DNA of 64,000 nucleotides from an uncultured Aquimarina sp. GTDB lineage: Bacteria; Bacteroidota; Bacteroidia; Flavobacteriales; Flavobacteriaceae. Made by a program: the position numbers and the translations under genes. The notes under the pieces were generated by a model, which was given only the letters and a program-made list of their open reading frames with translations, did no database searches and had not been told where the DNA came from. This document shows positions 1 through 8,641 of the stretch, one piece after another (the first letter of the stretch is position 1; each line of letters starts with the position of its first letter). The stretch is from contig CANLMN010000001.1 of the NCBI GenBank assembly GCA_947492105.1, positions 62,001 through 126,000 on the forward strand, given 5' to 3'.

Positions 1-1334
1 GGAGTTGCTATTGGAATGGTATAATCTGGTCCAGCATCTACTACAGGCCTATTTTCTGTCAATGGAATAATTACTCCACAATCCCCTCCATTAGTTATCC
101 ACTGTCTCACATCTCGAATATCTACATAATTAAAATAATCATCAGGATACTGTTGCACGTTTGGAGAACAAATTCCAGCATATCCCATAATGGTACTACC
201 GCTCCCTGGCTCTACTTCGCTATTGAAACCTGAACGACAATTACTACTACTTTGCACATGATATGCCCCAAACTGATGTCCAAACTCATGAGCTGCTAAC
301 AGACAAAAATCATCAGTCTCGGGGTTTGGATGTTGACTATACGCAGACCCCTTGCGACCATTAATACACACACACGCTATGCATCCTGCATTTCCACTTC
401 GACTACCAATTGTTTTGTGAAATAAGTGTCCGATATCATAGCCTTCTCTCCCAATATAATTAGCATCATCCAATACCACTTGGAGCTGTTCGTTCAAACC
501 TGTGCCAAAATCAGAAAGAGACTGAAAAGGATCCGTTGCACTATCCAAAAATAGGATTTGATCGTTATTTTCTACCAATTCCATAGTTATTCCAAAATCT
601 CTTTCAAAAATGCTATTAACTCTAGAAATTGTTGCGACTATTGCTGCCAAAACTTTTTCTTTTCTCTCGGTATCATTCCTCTCAGATCCATCAAGAAAAT
701 ACGCTGCATACTCTCCAGAGACTGCTAGTGCCAATCGATATTTTCTCAAGACTCTATTATTCTGATGTACTGATAATCTCGAGCCTGAAAGTCCAAATTT
801 ATTTTGTAATCCAGCCACCATGTCACATTCAAATCCAAAATCAGATACGATTACATCGGCGTTTTTATAACTACTATATTGACTATTGCTACCTTTAATT
901 TTAGTAATATGATAAGTCTCCTTGTTCTGTTCCATAATAACGGCTCGTAAACCAAGAGATGGAGTATAGCTTACGCGGATACTACTAGAAGTACGATCTA
1001 CAGAATAACCTGTGTACGTTTTTATTTGTGGGAACTTTGACGCCAACCTTGGATGTAGCACATTTGATTTAGATAATTTGAATGTCCTAAAACCTCGATT
1101 TTCTACTGGAAATTGTAACAAAACACTCTTATTATCCCCCATATTTGGACTAGTATTAAATAATGTATTCACTAATGCCACATCTAACTTATAACTAGTA
1201 TGAACTACAGTATTCACTAATGTTTTTTGCTTTGCTTCTGGTGCAATTTCTTTCCAAGGATTGACTTGTGCAGAAACGTTGAGACTCACAAAAAATAAGA
1301 AAAAAAGAGTGTCCCAAAAGGTAGTTTTTATCAT
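1..1334 (-). CDS. Secreted reprolysin-like (M12B-type) zinc metalloprotease, 3' end outside window
   Basis: The reading frame runs off the left edge, so only the first 444 residues are visible. It opens at an ATG with a signal peptide (MIKTTFWDTLFFLFFVSLNV, then SAQ). The zinc site HEFGHQFGAYH lies at residues 349-359 and matches the extended metzincin pattern HExxHxxGxxH. A downstream SxxMGYAGIC stretch supplies the metzincin Met-turn methionine. About 200 residues precede the catalytic domain, and the part from RKYRLALAVSGEYAAYF onward resembles the start of reprolysin-like domains in Bacteroidetes. The product should be an exported peptidase. A T9SS sorting tail is common in such proteins but would lie outside the window. 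The family call is firm; the substrate is unknown. Confidence 0.85.
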   Translation of the reverse strand, partial: MIKTTFWDTLFFLFFVSLNVSAQVNPWKEIAPEAKQKTLVNTVVHTSYKLDVALVNTLFNTSPNMGDNKSVLLQFPVENRGFRTFKLSKSNVLHPRLASKFPQIKTYTGYSVDRTSSSIRVSYTPSLGLRAVIMEQNKETYHITKIKGSNSQYSSYKNADVIVSDFGFECDMVAGLQNKFGLSGSRLSVHQNNRVLRKYRLALAVSGEYAAYFLDGSERNDTERKEKVLAAIVATISRVNSIFERDFGITMELVENNDQILFLDSATDPFQSLSDFGTGLNEQLQVVLDDANYIGREGYDIGHLFHKTIGSRSGNAGCIACVCINGRKGSAYSQHPNPETDDFCLLAAHEFGHQFGAYHVQSSSNCRSGFNSEVEPGSGSTIMGYAGICSPNVQQYPDDYFNYVDIRDVRQWITNGGDCGVIIPLTENRPVVDAGPDYTIPIAT

Positions 1335-1815
1335 ATTCCTATTTTTTTGGGTAAATAAATATCTATGCAATATAAATATACACCATAATACACTAAAAGC
1401 TCAAAAAATCGATAAAAAACACATAAAAAGCTTTATAATATATTTTTAACACAATATATGGAGTTTATTCTTACATACGAATTACTTTAAACACATAGTA
1501 TTTTACAGAAAAACCACATCATCTATTTTCTTAATATGTTTCAGTAGTCATTGGATTTTTATGAGATATCGTGCATCATTTGGAACTCTTTTTACTCCGA
1601 GAAGGGAAACACAACACCAAATTCAAATAAAATGTAATTGTAGGCTAAAACAGTTTGAACTATTTTGTGCTAGTTTAATCCATTTATCCTTTGAATTTAC
1701 TGGGATAAAATTCAAGCATAGCAATGGCTACGGTTTAATTTTGGAATAGAAAACAGTAGAAAAAGAAGCAAATTATTTGTTGGTATTTCATTTTTTAGAA
1801 AGTAGTATAGCGCTA
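1335..1815. other. Gene-free gap with a family C repeat
   Basis: No convincing coding sequence. The left part is the AT-rich leader of the minus-strand protease. The right part, roughly 1630-1790, is a copy of repeat family C. A 62-codon frame over it has no family features and only reads through the repeat. Confidence 0.6.
1630..1790 (-). repeat. Dispersed palindromic repeat, family C copy 1
   Basis: It shares blocks with copies near 10.35, 50.75 and 54.7 kb: a TGTAATTGTAGGCTAAAA-like start, AGTTTGAACTA, the core AAGCATAGCAATGGCTACGG followed by TTTAATTTT, and an AGTAGAAAAAGAAGC-like end. Relative to the 54.7 kb copy it carries extra bases in the middle (CCATTTATCCTTTGAATTTA) that match the end of family A, so the two families look nested or recombined. 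The minus strand is chosen because it reads like the reverse complement of the 54.7 kb copy. Confidence 0.65.
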
Positions 1816-4134
1816 CTATTCTCGACACTCTTCTATGACTGCGTCTAATTGGGGAGCAATTTCTTTTAATCTAGCCTCCATAGAACGGATAGCTACTCCA
1901 GAAAGATACCTACCTAATGGCAAAATTGGTTTTAATAATGTATCCGGGGTCAAGATTCGTGCATTTTGTTCCTTTAGCGACTGGAGAGGCGGTATTGCCT
2001 TTCTGCGTAATTCAATGATATAAGAATTCCCTAATTTTTTTAGCATCTCTTGTGTATGGCCAGATCGTATTTTGGCCAACGTAACAGCTGGTGCAAACAA
2101 TTGCGTTTGTGAGTTCCCCACTCCACCTTCTCTTTTATTTGCGATTACTAGATTAATTTTTTTTACTTTATCCCTTAACTCCGGATAATGTGTTGCAATA
2201 ATTTTATCAAAAATTGCCGTAACTCCTAAGGTAATTGTGCCTCCTATATTATCGTAGTACCCAGCATCTGCATATTGATCCAAAATTTGTTTTCCGTCTT
2301 TATCCGTTGTACGAACCTCTCCGACTGGTGTTATATAAGGAAAACTCGCGTTGATACGCATTGCTGTTGCCAATGAAACCGAAGTGCCTCTAACATTTTT
2401 CTGTAGATTATCAAAAAAATCAACTATTCCTGCAAAAGCATTGAGGTGTCCAAAGTCTACAGGGCTTAGCGTATGATACCTCCCTGTTTGTACATGTGTT
2501 GTATTAACTAATAGCAAAGGCGGTAGCATTTGTTTTTCTTGAACTAGACGCTCTACATCAAAATAAGAAAGAAAATCTCGGTTAAGGAGTGAATTCTTTG
2601 ATGTCTTTGTTACATTGAATACTTTGCCAAACGCCTCGCTCCATTGTTCTTCTAAAATTTTTCCTCGATCGTCAAAAGTTCCTAAATTCGTTATTGATTT
2701 CAAAAAATCTCTCCCTATCAATGTTAACAACGAACTAGACAAGTAATTTGCTTGGTATATGGTACTAGCTTTGTAATCAAAATCCAAACTATCCGATTCT
2801 GTATTTCTGAACATTTCCTTACTCCTTGCCCCAGAATGCGCCTGTGCAAAAAACATTCCGTTACCAACACTACCTCCAGATGCTCCAGTCAAGGATAATA
2901 GATGTTTGTCATAATACGCTCCATTGGTTTTTTCATAGAGATAACTATGTACGAGAAGTGCCCACAAGCCTGCTCGTGACCCTCCTCCTTCTGCAGACAC
3001 AAAAATAACAGGATACTTTCCAGAATAACATTCTATTTCTTCTTTTCGTTCAGCAACCCATTGATACATATATTGTTCCATAGGTATCCTAGCGACAGTA
3101 GTTCTCGTTTTTGATAACTCAAAATGAGTAAACCCTTTGTATTGTGAAAACCCCCTTGCTAATAACAGGCATAAAACAGTAGTCAAACTGAATAAGGGAA
3201 TACGCATTTTTTTTCCTATCAGTAAAAGTAAAAAAGAGGTGAAAAAAAACATTATTAATCCAAGAAGTATGATTGATAACGGATTAATATGACTTGCGAT
3301 TTGAGGAAAAATATTTAAAACCCAAAAACTAGTCCATGACACAATCCCACTAATTAGTACGCCTCCATAAAACACCTTTGGAGGAATACGAAATAACAAA
3401 ATGCGTTTGTTAAAAGTCATTACAAAAAATACTATAGCCAGTGCGGTATTTGCAATAAATAGATTACCAAGATCTTTTTCGGTCTTCGTATTCATTGTTC
3501 CTAAAGATATGATCAATAACAGCAATAGTACCAGTAGGATTATGACAAATAAACCTCTTTGAGGAAAGGCTTTTAAGCGTGTTTTCATACTGTAATACAG
3601 TCTAGGCTCTGTAAAAAACAAAGATCCCAAAATAATATAAATCAAGGTATTACCTGGATGTAGAAATTGCGTATAGGTGTTTTCTAATTGAAAAACTTCC
3701 ATGGCGTTGAGAATTCCTATCGACGAAATAAATAATACCCAAACTCCCAACAGTCTAGGTACTACTTTACCCATATGCATTTTTACCAAAGATCGATACG
3801 AAATTCTCTTTCCCCTTTTGGTTTTACAGTGATTATTCGGAATAAAACCAAAGAGATTCCTAAGGCTTATGACATGATAATTTTGGTAGTACAAATATTT
3901 AGGAATTACCCAAATCAATGCCGATAGCATAAAAAGTAGTATAAAATACAAAGGCACTTCCATTAAAAAAGAATCCGCTTGATTGAGAATTAGAAGAAGA
4001 TCTGTGGTCTGAGGAAAATGCCACAGTATCAAATAAAAAACAAGTAATAGTATTACACTAAGGAAATTATTTACTAATTCTTGCAATAAAGATTTGAACC
4101 AAATACTGAATTTTTGAAAAAACCTAAGTATCAA
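1816..4134 (-). CDS. Membrane-anchored patatin-like phospholipase
   Basis: Predicted lipid acyl hydrolase. The first 340 or so residues hold about eight hydrophobic segments. The cytoplasmic or periplasmic patatin-like domain follows: an oxyanion-loop glycine stretch GGGSRAG near residue 383, a nucleophile elbow GASGG (GxSxG) near residue 417, and DAGYYDNIGG near residue 621 supplying the Asp of the Ser-Asp dyad. At 772 residues it is much longer than a soluble patatin because of the membrane half. The start is a TTG (MILRFFQKF); no ATG occurs before residue 57, and the TM segments begin right after the TTG. Substrate unknown. It stands alone, with the neighbouring minus-strand lipoprotein gene about 330 bp upstream. 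Confidence 0.8.
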   Translation of the reverse strand: MILRFFQKFSIWFKSLLQELVNNFLSVILLLVFYLILWHFPQTTDLLLILNQADSFLMEVPLYFILLFMLSALIWVIPKYLYYQNYHVISLRNLFGFIPNNHCKTKRGKRISYRSLVKMHMGKVVPRLLGVWVLFISSIGILNAMEVFQLENTYTQFLHPGNTLIYIILGSLFFTEPRLYYSMKTRLKAFPQRGLFVIILLVLLLLLIISLGTMNTKTEKDLGNLFIANTALAIVFFVMTFNKRILLFRIPPKVFYGGVLISGIVSWTSFWVLNIFPQIASHINPLSIILLGLIMFFFTSFLLLLIGKKMRIPLFSLTTVLCLLLARGFSQYKGFTHFELSKTRTTVARIPMEQYMYQWVAERKEEIECYSGKYPVIFVSAEGGGSRAGLWALLVHSYLYEKTNGAYYDKHLLSLTGASGGSVGNGMFFAQAHSGARSKEMFRNTESDSLDFDYKASTIYQANYLSSSLLTLIGRDFLKSITNLGTFDDRGKILEEQWSEAFGKVFNVTKTSKNSLLNRDFLSYFDVERLVQEKQMLPPLLLVNTTHVQTGRYHTLSPVDFGHLNAFAGIVDFFDNLQKNVRGTSVSLATAMRINASFPYITPVGEVRTTDKDGKQILDQYADAGYYDNIGGTITLGVTAIFDKIIATHYPELRDKVKKINLVIANKREGGVGNSQTQLFAPAVTLAKIRSGHTQEMLKKLGNSYIIELRRKAIPPLQSLKEQNARILTPDTLLKPILPLGRYLSGVAIRSMEARLKEIAPQLDAVIEECRE

Positions 4135-4461
4135 TTTATGCGATTTGTGATTTGTGAATTTTAAAGATAGTAAACTTCCTTTTTTTAAAGGAACAAATCA
4201 TCCTAAAACAATTTTTTGTCACGTATCCCCAATTAGACATTTGATGTTTTCTATTGCTTGTATCCTTTGCATCTCAATACCTTCTTTACACATTACACAA
4301 CTAATAATCTGCACTATAACCTCTGCCCTTAAAAAAACAATAATGCATGAATACGATACTACACGGCAAAAATCTATTCTATACTACAAACGGTTTTACT
4401 CTCAAAAAAGAGCAAAACCGTTTACAAGATTCGTTTATTTTTGTATTTTGACTTTTGAATT
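4135..4461. other. Gene-free gap with a hairpin terminator
   Basis: An AT-rich spacer between two minus-strand genes. It holds the strong hairpin described separately and presumably the promoter of the patatin-like gene. The plus-strand frame across it has no protein-like features. Confidence 0.55.
4388..4423 (-). terminator. Hairpin terminator of the haem-motif lipoprotein gene
   Basis: A perfect 10-bp stem (AAACGGTTTT pairing with AAAACCGTTT) continues as an inner CTCT/AGAG stem. It lies 38 bp past the stop of the minus-strand gene. The U-tract is only the TTT within the stem, so efficiency is uncertain. Confidence 0.7.
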
Positions 4462-5886
4462 TTATTTCATTTGCTTTATAAAAGCTTTGATCTCATCCAA
4501 GTGTTTCTGTTTTGTTTGTTTGATGGTATTCCCTTTTTTATTCCCCACAGCACCATTGAATATATGACTAATATTCAACGAAGAACCTCTACTCGCAGAA
4601 TGACAAGAAAAACAATTCCCCATAGCTCCAACATTCTGCCCGTGAATAGTTGTAGGGGTGAATCCTAATTGCTCATAGGTCTCCATCGTTATATTATATG
4701 CCGCAACCGAACCTCTTGGTAATTTACCCGGAGAAGGATCTCGTAAAGTAGTTCCTAACGACACCAAAAGTTGTGCTTGTTCTGTTGGATAGCTATAGTT
4801 TTCTGTATTAATCCAGATAGAACCATTATAGAAATAATTATGCCAAATATCTGTTAGTTTTGTATGAACATCTGTATTAATAGCATCGATATTATTATAA
4901 TTTTTGGGTTCTTTTTGACTTGTTTCCAGAAAGGTATTCCCTGCTTGACGAGGAACTCCATAGCGATTCACCGCAAAGACGTTGGTACTATCTGTTTTTG
5001 GATCATTATTACTAGTAATATTGGCTATGGTTGCTGTTGCTCCAGCCTCGAAGAGAAGTTTATTTGTTTTTGATGTAACAGGAATATCTGATGTTGTCGT
5101 AGCCTCCCAATCATAATAGGGAGCCAAATCTTGATGTTCAAAAGTAGCCCATATAAATTCTGGATGGTTATAAACAATTCCCACGACGTGCATACCAAGT
5201 AATGCAATCTTCATTGCTTCTCCTTCTACAATAGCATCTGTTACAAAATACGAGCTTGTATCCTTGATTGCAGCGGCAGCTACCCAAGCTATTTTTAACT
5301 CCAAGGCTCCCACAGGAAAGGACGCATCTGCATATGCTGTTTTTTCCATCGGGGCATATTTATGAATACTTTTATATAAAGTGCTATCGACGTGTATAGA
5401 ATAATATACTGTATGACTCGTATTATTGGTTCCAAAAGACTTATTTGTATTAAGTATATCTCCTGTAGCTTGGATATTATCCATAGAAGATAAAACAATT
5501 TTTTTATCTACTGTAGTAACGGGTACTGTATGACTATTCACCTGAATCAAACTATCCATAAATAATGGACGTCCCGAAACGTCATTGGTCAACCATAGAA
5601 ATTTTTGCCAAGACCACTGATGAAAATTACAATTGGATACTGTAACATTATTCCCAAAAACACTTGTACTATCTTCTGCTGGAGCTGGTGTTTTTCTCTT
5701 TCCAGAAACAGGGTCAACATGAAACCAAGAAGAATCTGACAAACATGAGGTATCATCCGTTGCTATTTCTACATACGCCTCTGTTTTTTGGTCTAGTTGT
5801 ATCTTCTGGTCTTTAGTATCTTTACAGGATATAATCATCAAGAAAAGCAATACCGGTATACCAATCAAAAATTTAAAGTTGTTCAT
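4462..5886 (-). CDS. Lipoprotein with a single C-terminal haem-c motif (CFSCH)
   Basis: Unknown function. The N-terminus is a lipoprotein signal (FLMIISC, lipobox Cys at residue 21), so the mature protein should be a periplasmic or outer-membrane lipoprotein. The 474 residues contain one CxxCH motif (NCFSCHS) near residue 428, the usual covalent haem attachment site. Its final 40 or so residues are polar and lysine-rich. The bulk (FHQWSWQKFLWLTND, AWVAAA, FIWATFEHQD, YNITMETYEQLGF) looks like a large conserved domain rather than a standard class I cytochrome c. The gene is monocistronic, with its own terminator. It could be a haem-dependent periplasmic enzyme, or the motif might not carry haem. 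Confidence 0.75.
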   Translation of the reverse strand: MNNFKFLIGIPVLLFLMIISCKDTKDQKIQLDQKTEAYVEIATDDTSCLSDSSWFHVDPVSGKRKTPAPAEDSTSVFGNNVTVSNCNFHQWSWQKFLWLTNDVSGRPLFMDSLIQVNSHTVPVTTVDKKIVLSSMDNIQATGDILNTNKSFGTNNTSHTVYYSIHVDSTLYKSIHKYAPMEKTAYADASFPVGALELKIAWVAAAAIKDTSSYFVTDAIVEGEAMKIALLGMHVVGIVYNHPEFIWATFEHQDLAPYYDWEATTTSDIPVTSKTNKLLFEAGATATIANITSNNDPKTDSTNVFAVNRYGVPRQAGNTFLETSQKEPKNYNNIDAINTDVHTKLTDIWHNYFYNGSIWINTENYSYPTEQAQLLVSLGTTLRDPSPGKLPRGSVAAYNITMETYEQLGFTPTTIHGQNVGAMGNCFSCHSASRGSSLNISHIFNGAVGNKKGNTIKQTKQKHLDEIKAFIKQMK

Positions 5887-6654
5887 AATATGCTGAGTTT
5901 ATTATTTATTTATTAAATCTTCATAGGTACCATTTGCCAACATCTTTTTGTACGACCTAGAATTTTATATTTTTCTTGATCTCCTCTGCATTCCCCTTCT
6001 GATACAATTATTAATGTCAGTTCCGAAAAATCTATTTGTACTTATTTTTTTGTTTTTTCATTAGAAAAGTAAGTATCACAATGGCATTGGATAACTCCTA
6101 AAGCTCAAACGGGCAAAAAATCGTTAAATGCAGCTTGAAATTATTCTAATAAATCATCCTTTTATCTCTTTTCCGTTTAAAGGCAAAAAATCCTAGCTTT
6201 GATTTTCTCCATTATTCAAAGAAAGAAATCATCAATTCAATTGATATCATACCTAGTCTTAGCTTAGAATAATATACGGTATTTTTTTTCAAATACGATC
6301 TGAAAAACAACACATTATATTGATTAACAATATTTTGAACAAAAACCACAATTAAAATACGCATATCTATCAACGACATAACAGTTTTCGAAAATGATCT
6401 AGAAGTATGTTGTAATAGATCAGAATTATTATGAAGGCGCACGTACCTGGTAATAGAAAAATCGGAGTGGAAAAAATTGTTGTACTAGACACTTCTATGC
6501 ACCCATCTGGACTTTTATTTTAGGTCAATAATAAATTAAAATTTAACCAAATGGGCGACTTTGCGTAAAGAAGCAGTTTGACTTTTTTCAATTCGCTATA
6601 AAAAACCTTTTTTACGTCTATTGTCAGCTTTCTCTTAGGTTGTAGCACTGCTAT

Positions 6655-6720
6655 GAAGTACCAAAAATAGTTCAATCAATTTGGGCTACAATCACATTTT
6701 GACTGGTATTATAACAGGAA
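6655..6720 (+). repeat. Partial family C repeat, copy 2
   Basis: The stretch AGTTCAATCAATTTGGGCTACAATCACATTTTGACTGGTATTA closely follows the right end of the 54.7 kb copy (CAGTTCAATTATTTTGGCCT then ACAATTGCATTTTAACTGG). The rest of the element is missing or too diverged to recognise. Confidence 0.5.
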
Positions 6721-6796
6721 ACATCTACAAAACTATAAACCAACCAACCATAATTATTTTTGAGGAAGTAGAAGAAGTTCAGACAAGTCTCATAGT

Positions 6797-6965
6797 TATA
6801 CCATTTGTTGTTTGAATTTACCGGAAAGAAAAATTAAGATTTTTTTGTTTCAGCTTCAGCAGAAACATCAAGCATAGCCATTGTTATGGTTTATTTTTAT
6901 GCTGAAGCTGAGGCGAAATAAGAAAATTTTATCCCAATAAGTTGAAAAGGATAAATGGTATTATA
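6797..6965 (+). repeat. MITE-like palindromic repeat, family A copy 1
   Basis: About 169 bp, bounded by imperfect terminal inverted repeats (TATACCATTTGTTGTTTGAA versus the reverse complement of the right end, TATAATACCATTTATCCTTT). The centre is a large hairpin whose arms are TTTCAGCTTCAGCA and TGCTGAAGCTGAGG around a CATCAAGCATAGCC loop region. The same layout recurs at 14.6 kb and, inverted, at 34.3 kb. It encodes no protein. Confidence 0.75.
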
Positions 6966-7125
6966 CCAAATTAGCTATATAGTGTCGCTTATCGCCTTGT
7001 TCTTTTTCCATCTAAATGCCTTGTTCATATATTCCATAGCTACGGCTATGCAATAGCATCACGGTGTTTTTACATAAAAAAATAACAGTGTCATTAATAC
7101 GAATGTATATACCTAAATTGCATTA
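6961..7125 (+). repeat. MITE-like repeat, family B copy 1
   Basis: Runs from TATACCAAATTAGC to ATACCTAAATTG. It shares long blocks with copies at 39.36 kb (inverted) and 50.54 kb: TTGTTCTTTTTC, TGCCTTGTTCATA, ATTCCATAGCTA, CGGTGTTTTTACA and AAAAAATAACAGTGTCATTA. The centre has a small inverted repeat CATAGC...GCTATG. It abuts the family A copy, with a few bases of overlap at the shared TTATACC. Confidence 0.75.
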
Positions 7126-7170
7126 ACGACACATTATGCGGGTATGAAACTTGGACAACTAAATGATGAT

Positions 7171-7782
7171 TTATTTTCCGATCAGCACGTTATATTCTTT
7201 TGGTATTTCGACCCCATTGCATTTATTTGTTAATCCAAAAAGTGTTATAAGAGCTAAGACTATTCCAAAAACCAATATCGCATAGGACTGGTTAGCTGGT
7301 TGGATTCCGACAAATTCTTTTTTCATTTTTTGGGAATGTACTCCTGCGATATGTCCAAAAAACGAAGTAATAGCCAAAAAATAATACGGTGTAAAAAATA
7401 AATTCAATGGAAAGGTATTCAGCCCTGCTACTCCAAAATAAAAATTGGTATCCAAATTCATGATGAACCGACCAGTCATTACCGCACTCAAGTGAATTAC
7501 CAGGAAAAAAACCAAATAGAGGCCAGACCAAAGTTGTATTTTTCCAAGAAGACCAGTTACCGTTTTGCGTTTTTTTGCAAACAATCTAATACCAGAAATC
7601 ATTTGTACAAGCACAGCAAACAACAATACCGTTTCGGCAATAACATTTCTATAAAAGACTCTCAAATCGTTCATCATTTCAATATGTGCTGTTATACCAA
7701 GTAGGCTGTAGACATGATTAAATAAGTGAATTGTTACAAAAATCGCTATTGTAATACCAGAGATCTGATGGATTCTTTTCAT
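7171..7782 (-). CDS. Polytopic membrane protein with conserved-looking histidines, unknown function
   Basis: A 203-residue integral membrane protein with about five hydrophobic segments. Several segments carry histidines (IHLFNHVYSLL, VIHLSAVMTG, FFGHIAGVHSQ), a pattern seen in b-type haem membrane proteins such as fumarate reductase cytochrome b, though no family signature is certain. It lies 52 bp downstream of the Crp/Fnr-type regulator on the same strand, so the two probably form an operon. A membrane redox or transport role under that regulator is inference only. Confidence 0.65.
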   Translation of the reverse strand: MKRIHQISGITIAIFVTIHLFNHVYSLLGITAHIEMMNDLRVFYRNVIAETVLLFAVLVQMISGIRLFAKKRKTVTGLLGKIQLWSGLYLVFFLVIHLSAVMTGRFIMNLDTNFYFGVAGLNTFPLNLFFTPYYFLAITSFFGHIAGVHSQKMKKEFVGIQPANQSYAILVFGIVLALITLFGLTNKCNGVEIPKEYNVLIGK

Positions 7783-7834
7783 CTTTTTTTTTCACAAAGT
7801 TGCTCCTAAAAATTCAATTCTCATTTGATATAAA

Positions 7835-8431
7835 TCAAATTCGGCTTTTGCGATTTCTTATCCTACTCAACGTTTCTAGTGTAATACCGATATAAGAAGC
7901 GATATGCATCAACGGCACTCTTTGATTAATATTAGGAATATTAGCCAAAATATTCTCATACTTCTGCTCTGCAGAATGAAATAACATGGATGAAATCCTC
8001 TCTTGTTGCTTCAACATTGTATTGATTGCTATAATCTTACTAAGACGCTCAAAGTCTCGATAGTTATCTGATAATTTTTCTACATTTTCTCTTGAGATCT
8101 CTAACAATATCGAATCTTCTAATAGCTCAATAAAATGAGGGCTGGGGATATGAAGAAAAAAACTATTTATAGAACTAATAAAATCATGATCAAAAGCAAA
8201 CCAATCAGAAATATCCTTTCCTTCCTTTAAGTAATATGCACGGGCGCATCCTTGGAGAATAAAGAACATTTTATCAGAATACTGCCCTTCTTTTACTAAA
8301 ATTGCATTTTTTTCTAGTTTCAAAATTTTAGATTTTTTTGACATTTCGATTTTACATTCTTTAGTCAAAGGAAAATACTTGTTACTGATCGTCTCTATTG
8401 CTCTTTCTCTATCCATTAATACTGTTTTCAT
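7835..8431 (-). CDS. Crp/Fnr-family transcriptional regulator
   Basis: A DNA-binding regulator of 198 residues. Residues 25-120 form the cyclic-nucleotide-binding-like beta roll (LVKEGQYSDKMFFILQGCARAYY is typical). A short C-terminal HTH follows (ASYIGITLETLSRIRNRKSRI), ending immediately after the recognition helix as in many Bacteroidetes members. No Fnr-type cysteine cluster is visible, so oxygen sensing through Fe-S is unlikely. It is divergent from moeA. The nearby cofactor and nitrate genes make it a candidate regulator of them, but this is inference. A TATTTTTG sequence at 8475-8482 on its strand fits the -7 consensus. Confidence 0.88.
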   Translation of the reverse strand: MKTVLMDRERAIETISNKYFPLTKECKIEMSKKSKILKLEKNAILVKEGQYSDKMFFILQGCARAYYLKEGKDISDWFAFDHDFISSINSFFLHIPSPHFIELLEDSILLEISRENVEKLSDNYRDFERLSKIIAINTMLKQQERISSMLFHSAEQKYENILANIPNINQRVPLMHIASYIGITLETLSRIRNRKSRI

Positions 8432-8561
8432 GAGATTATATCCAACCTATTCGTAAGGTCAGAGCTGTATAATTCAAAAATATCAAAAAAAGAATTCTTC
8501 AAGTATTTCTCACAAAAATATTGCATTCTTATATTTTTCAATCACTTTGGATCATACACTT

Positions 8562-8578
8562 CAAGTTAAATTAACTTG
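8562..8578. promoter_or_regulatory. Perfect 17-bp palindrome in the crp/moeA divergent region
   Basis: CAAGTTAAATTAACTTG is an exact palindrome with 8-bp arms about one base. It lies 63 bp before the moeA ATG and 130 bp from the divergent regulator start, as expected for a dimeric regulator's operator. A near-consensus -7 element (TCACTTTG) ends 12 bp upstream of it on the plus strand. Confidence 0.5.
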
Positions 8579-8641
8579 GACACTTCATCACCTCAATACA
8601 TATGTGTATTTTTACAGCTTTTGAACCTTGAATTGCCATAC

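Larger units (their letters stand above)
5887..7170. other. Long gene-free gap rich in dispersed repeats
   Basis: No credible gene over about 1.28 kb. It contains a partial family C repeat (6655-6720), a complete family A element (6797-6965) and, directly abutting it, a complete family B element (6961-7125). A short motif near 6588-6625 (TTCAATTCGCTATAAA then TTTTTTACG) recurs near 62.35 kb. A 76-codon minus frame at 6212-6442 has no recognisable features and is not called. Confidence 0.65.

Noticed and set aside
6212-6442. 76-codon minus-strand frame
   Set aside because: No promoter, no recognisable fold, no protein-like composition; lies in a gap dominated by repeats.
8576-8641. Longer moeA start at a TTG
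   Set aside because: The 22 added residues are absent from MoeA proteins, and this TTG overlaps the 17-bp palindrome; the ATG at 8642 gives the family N-terminus.
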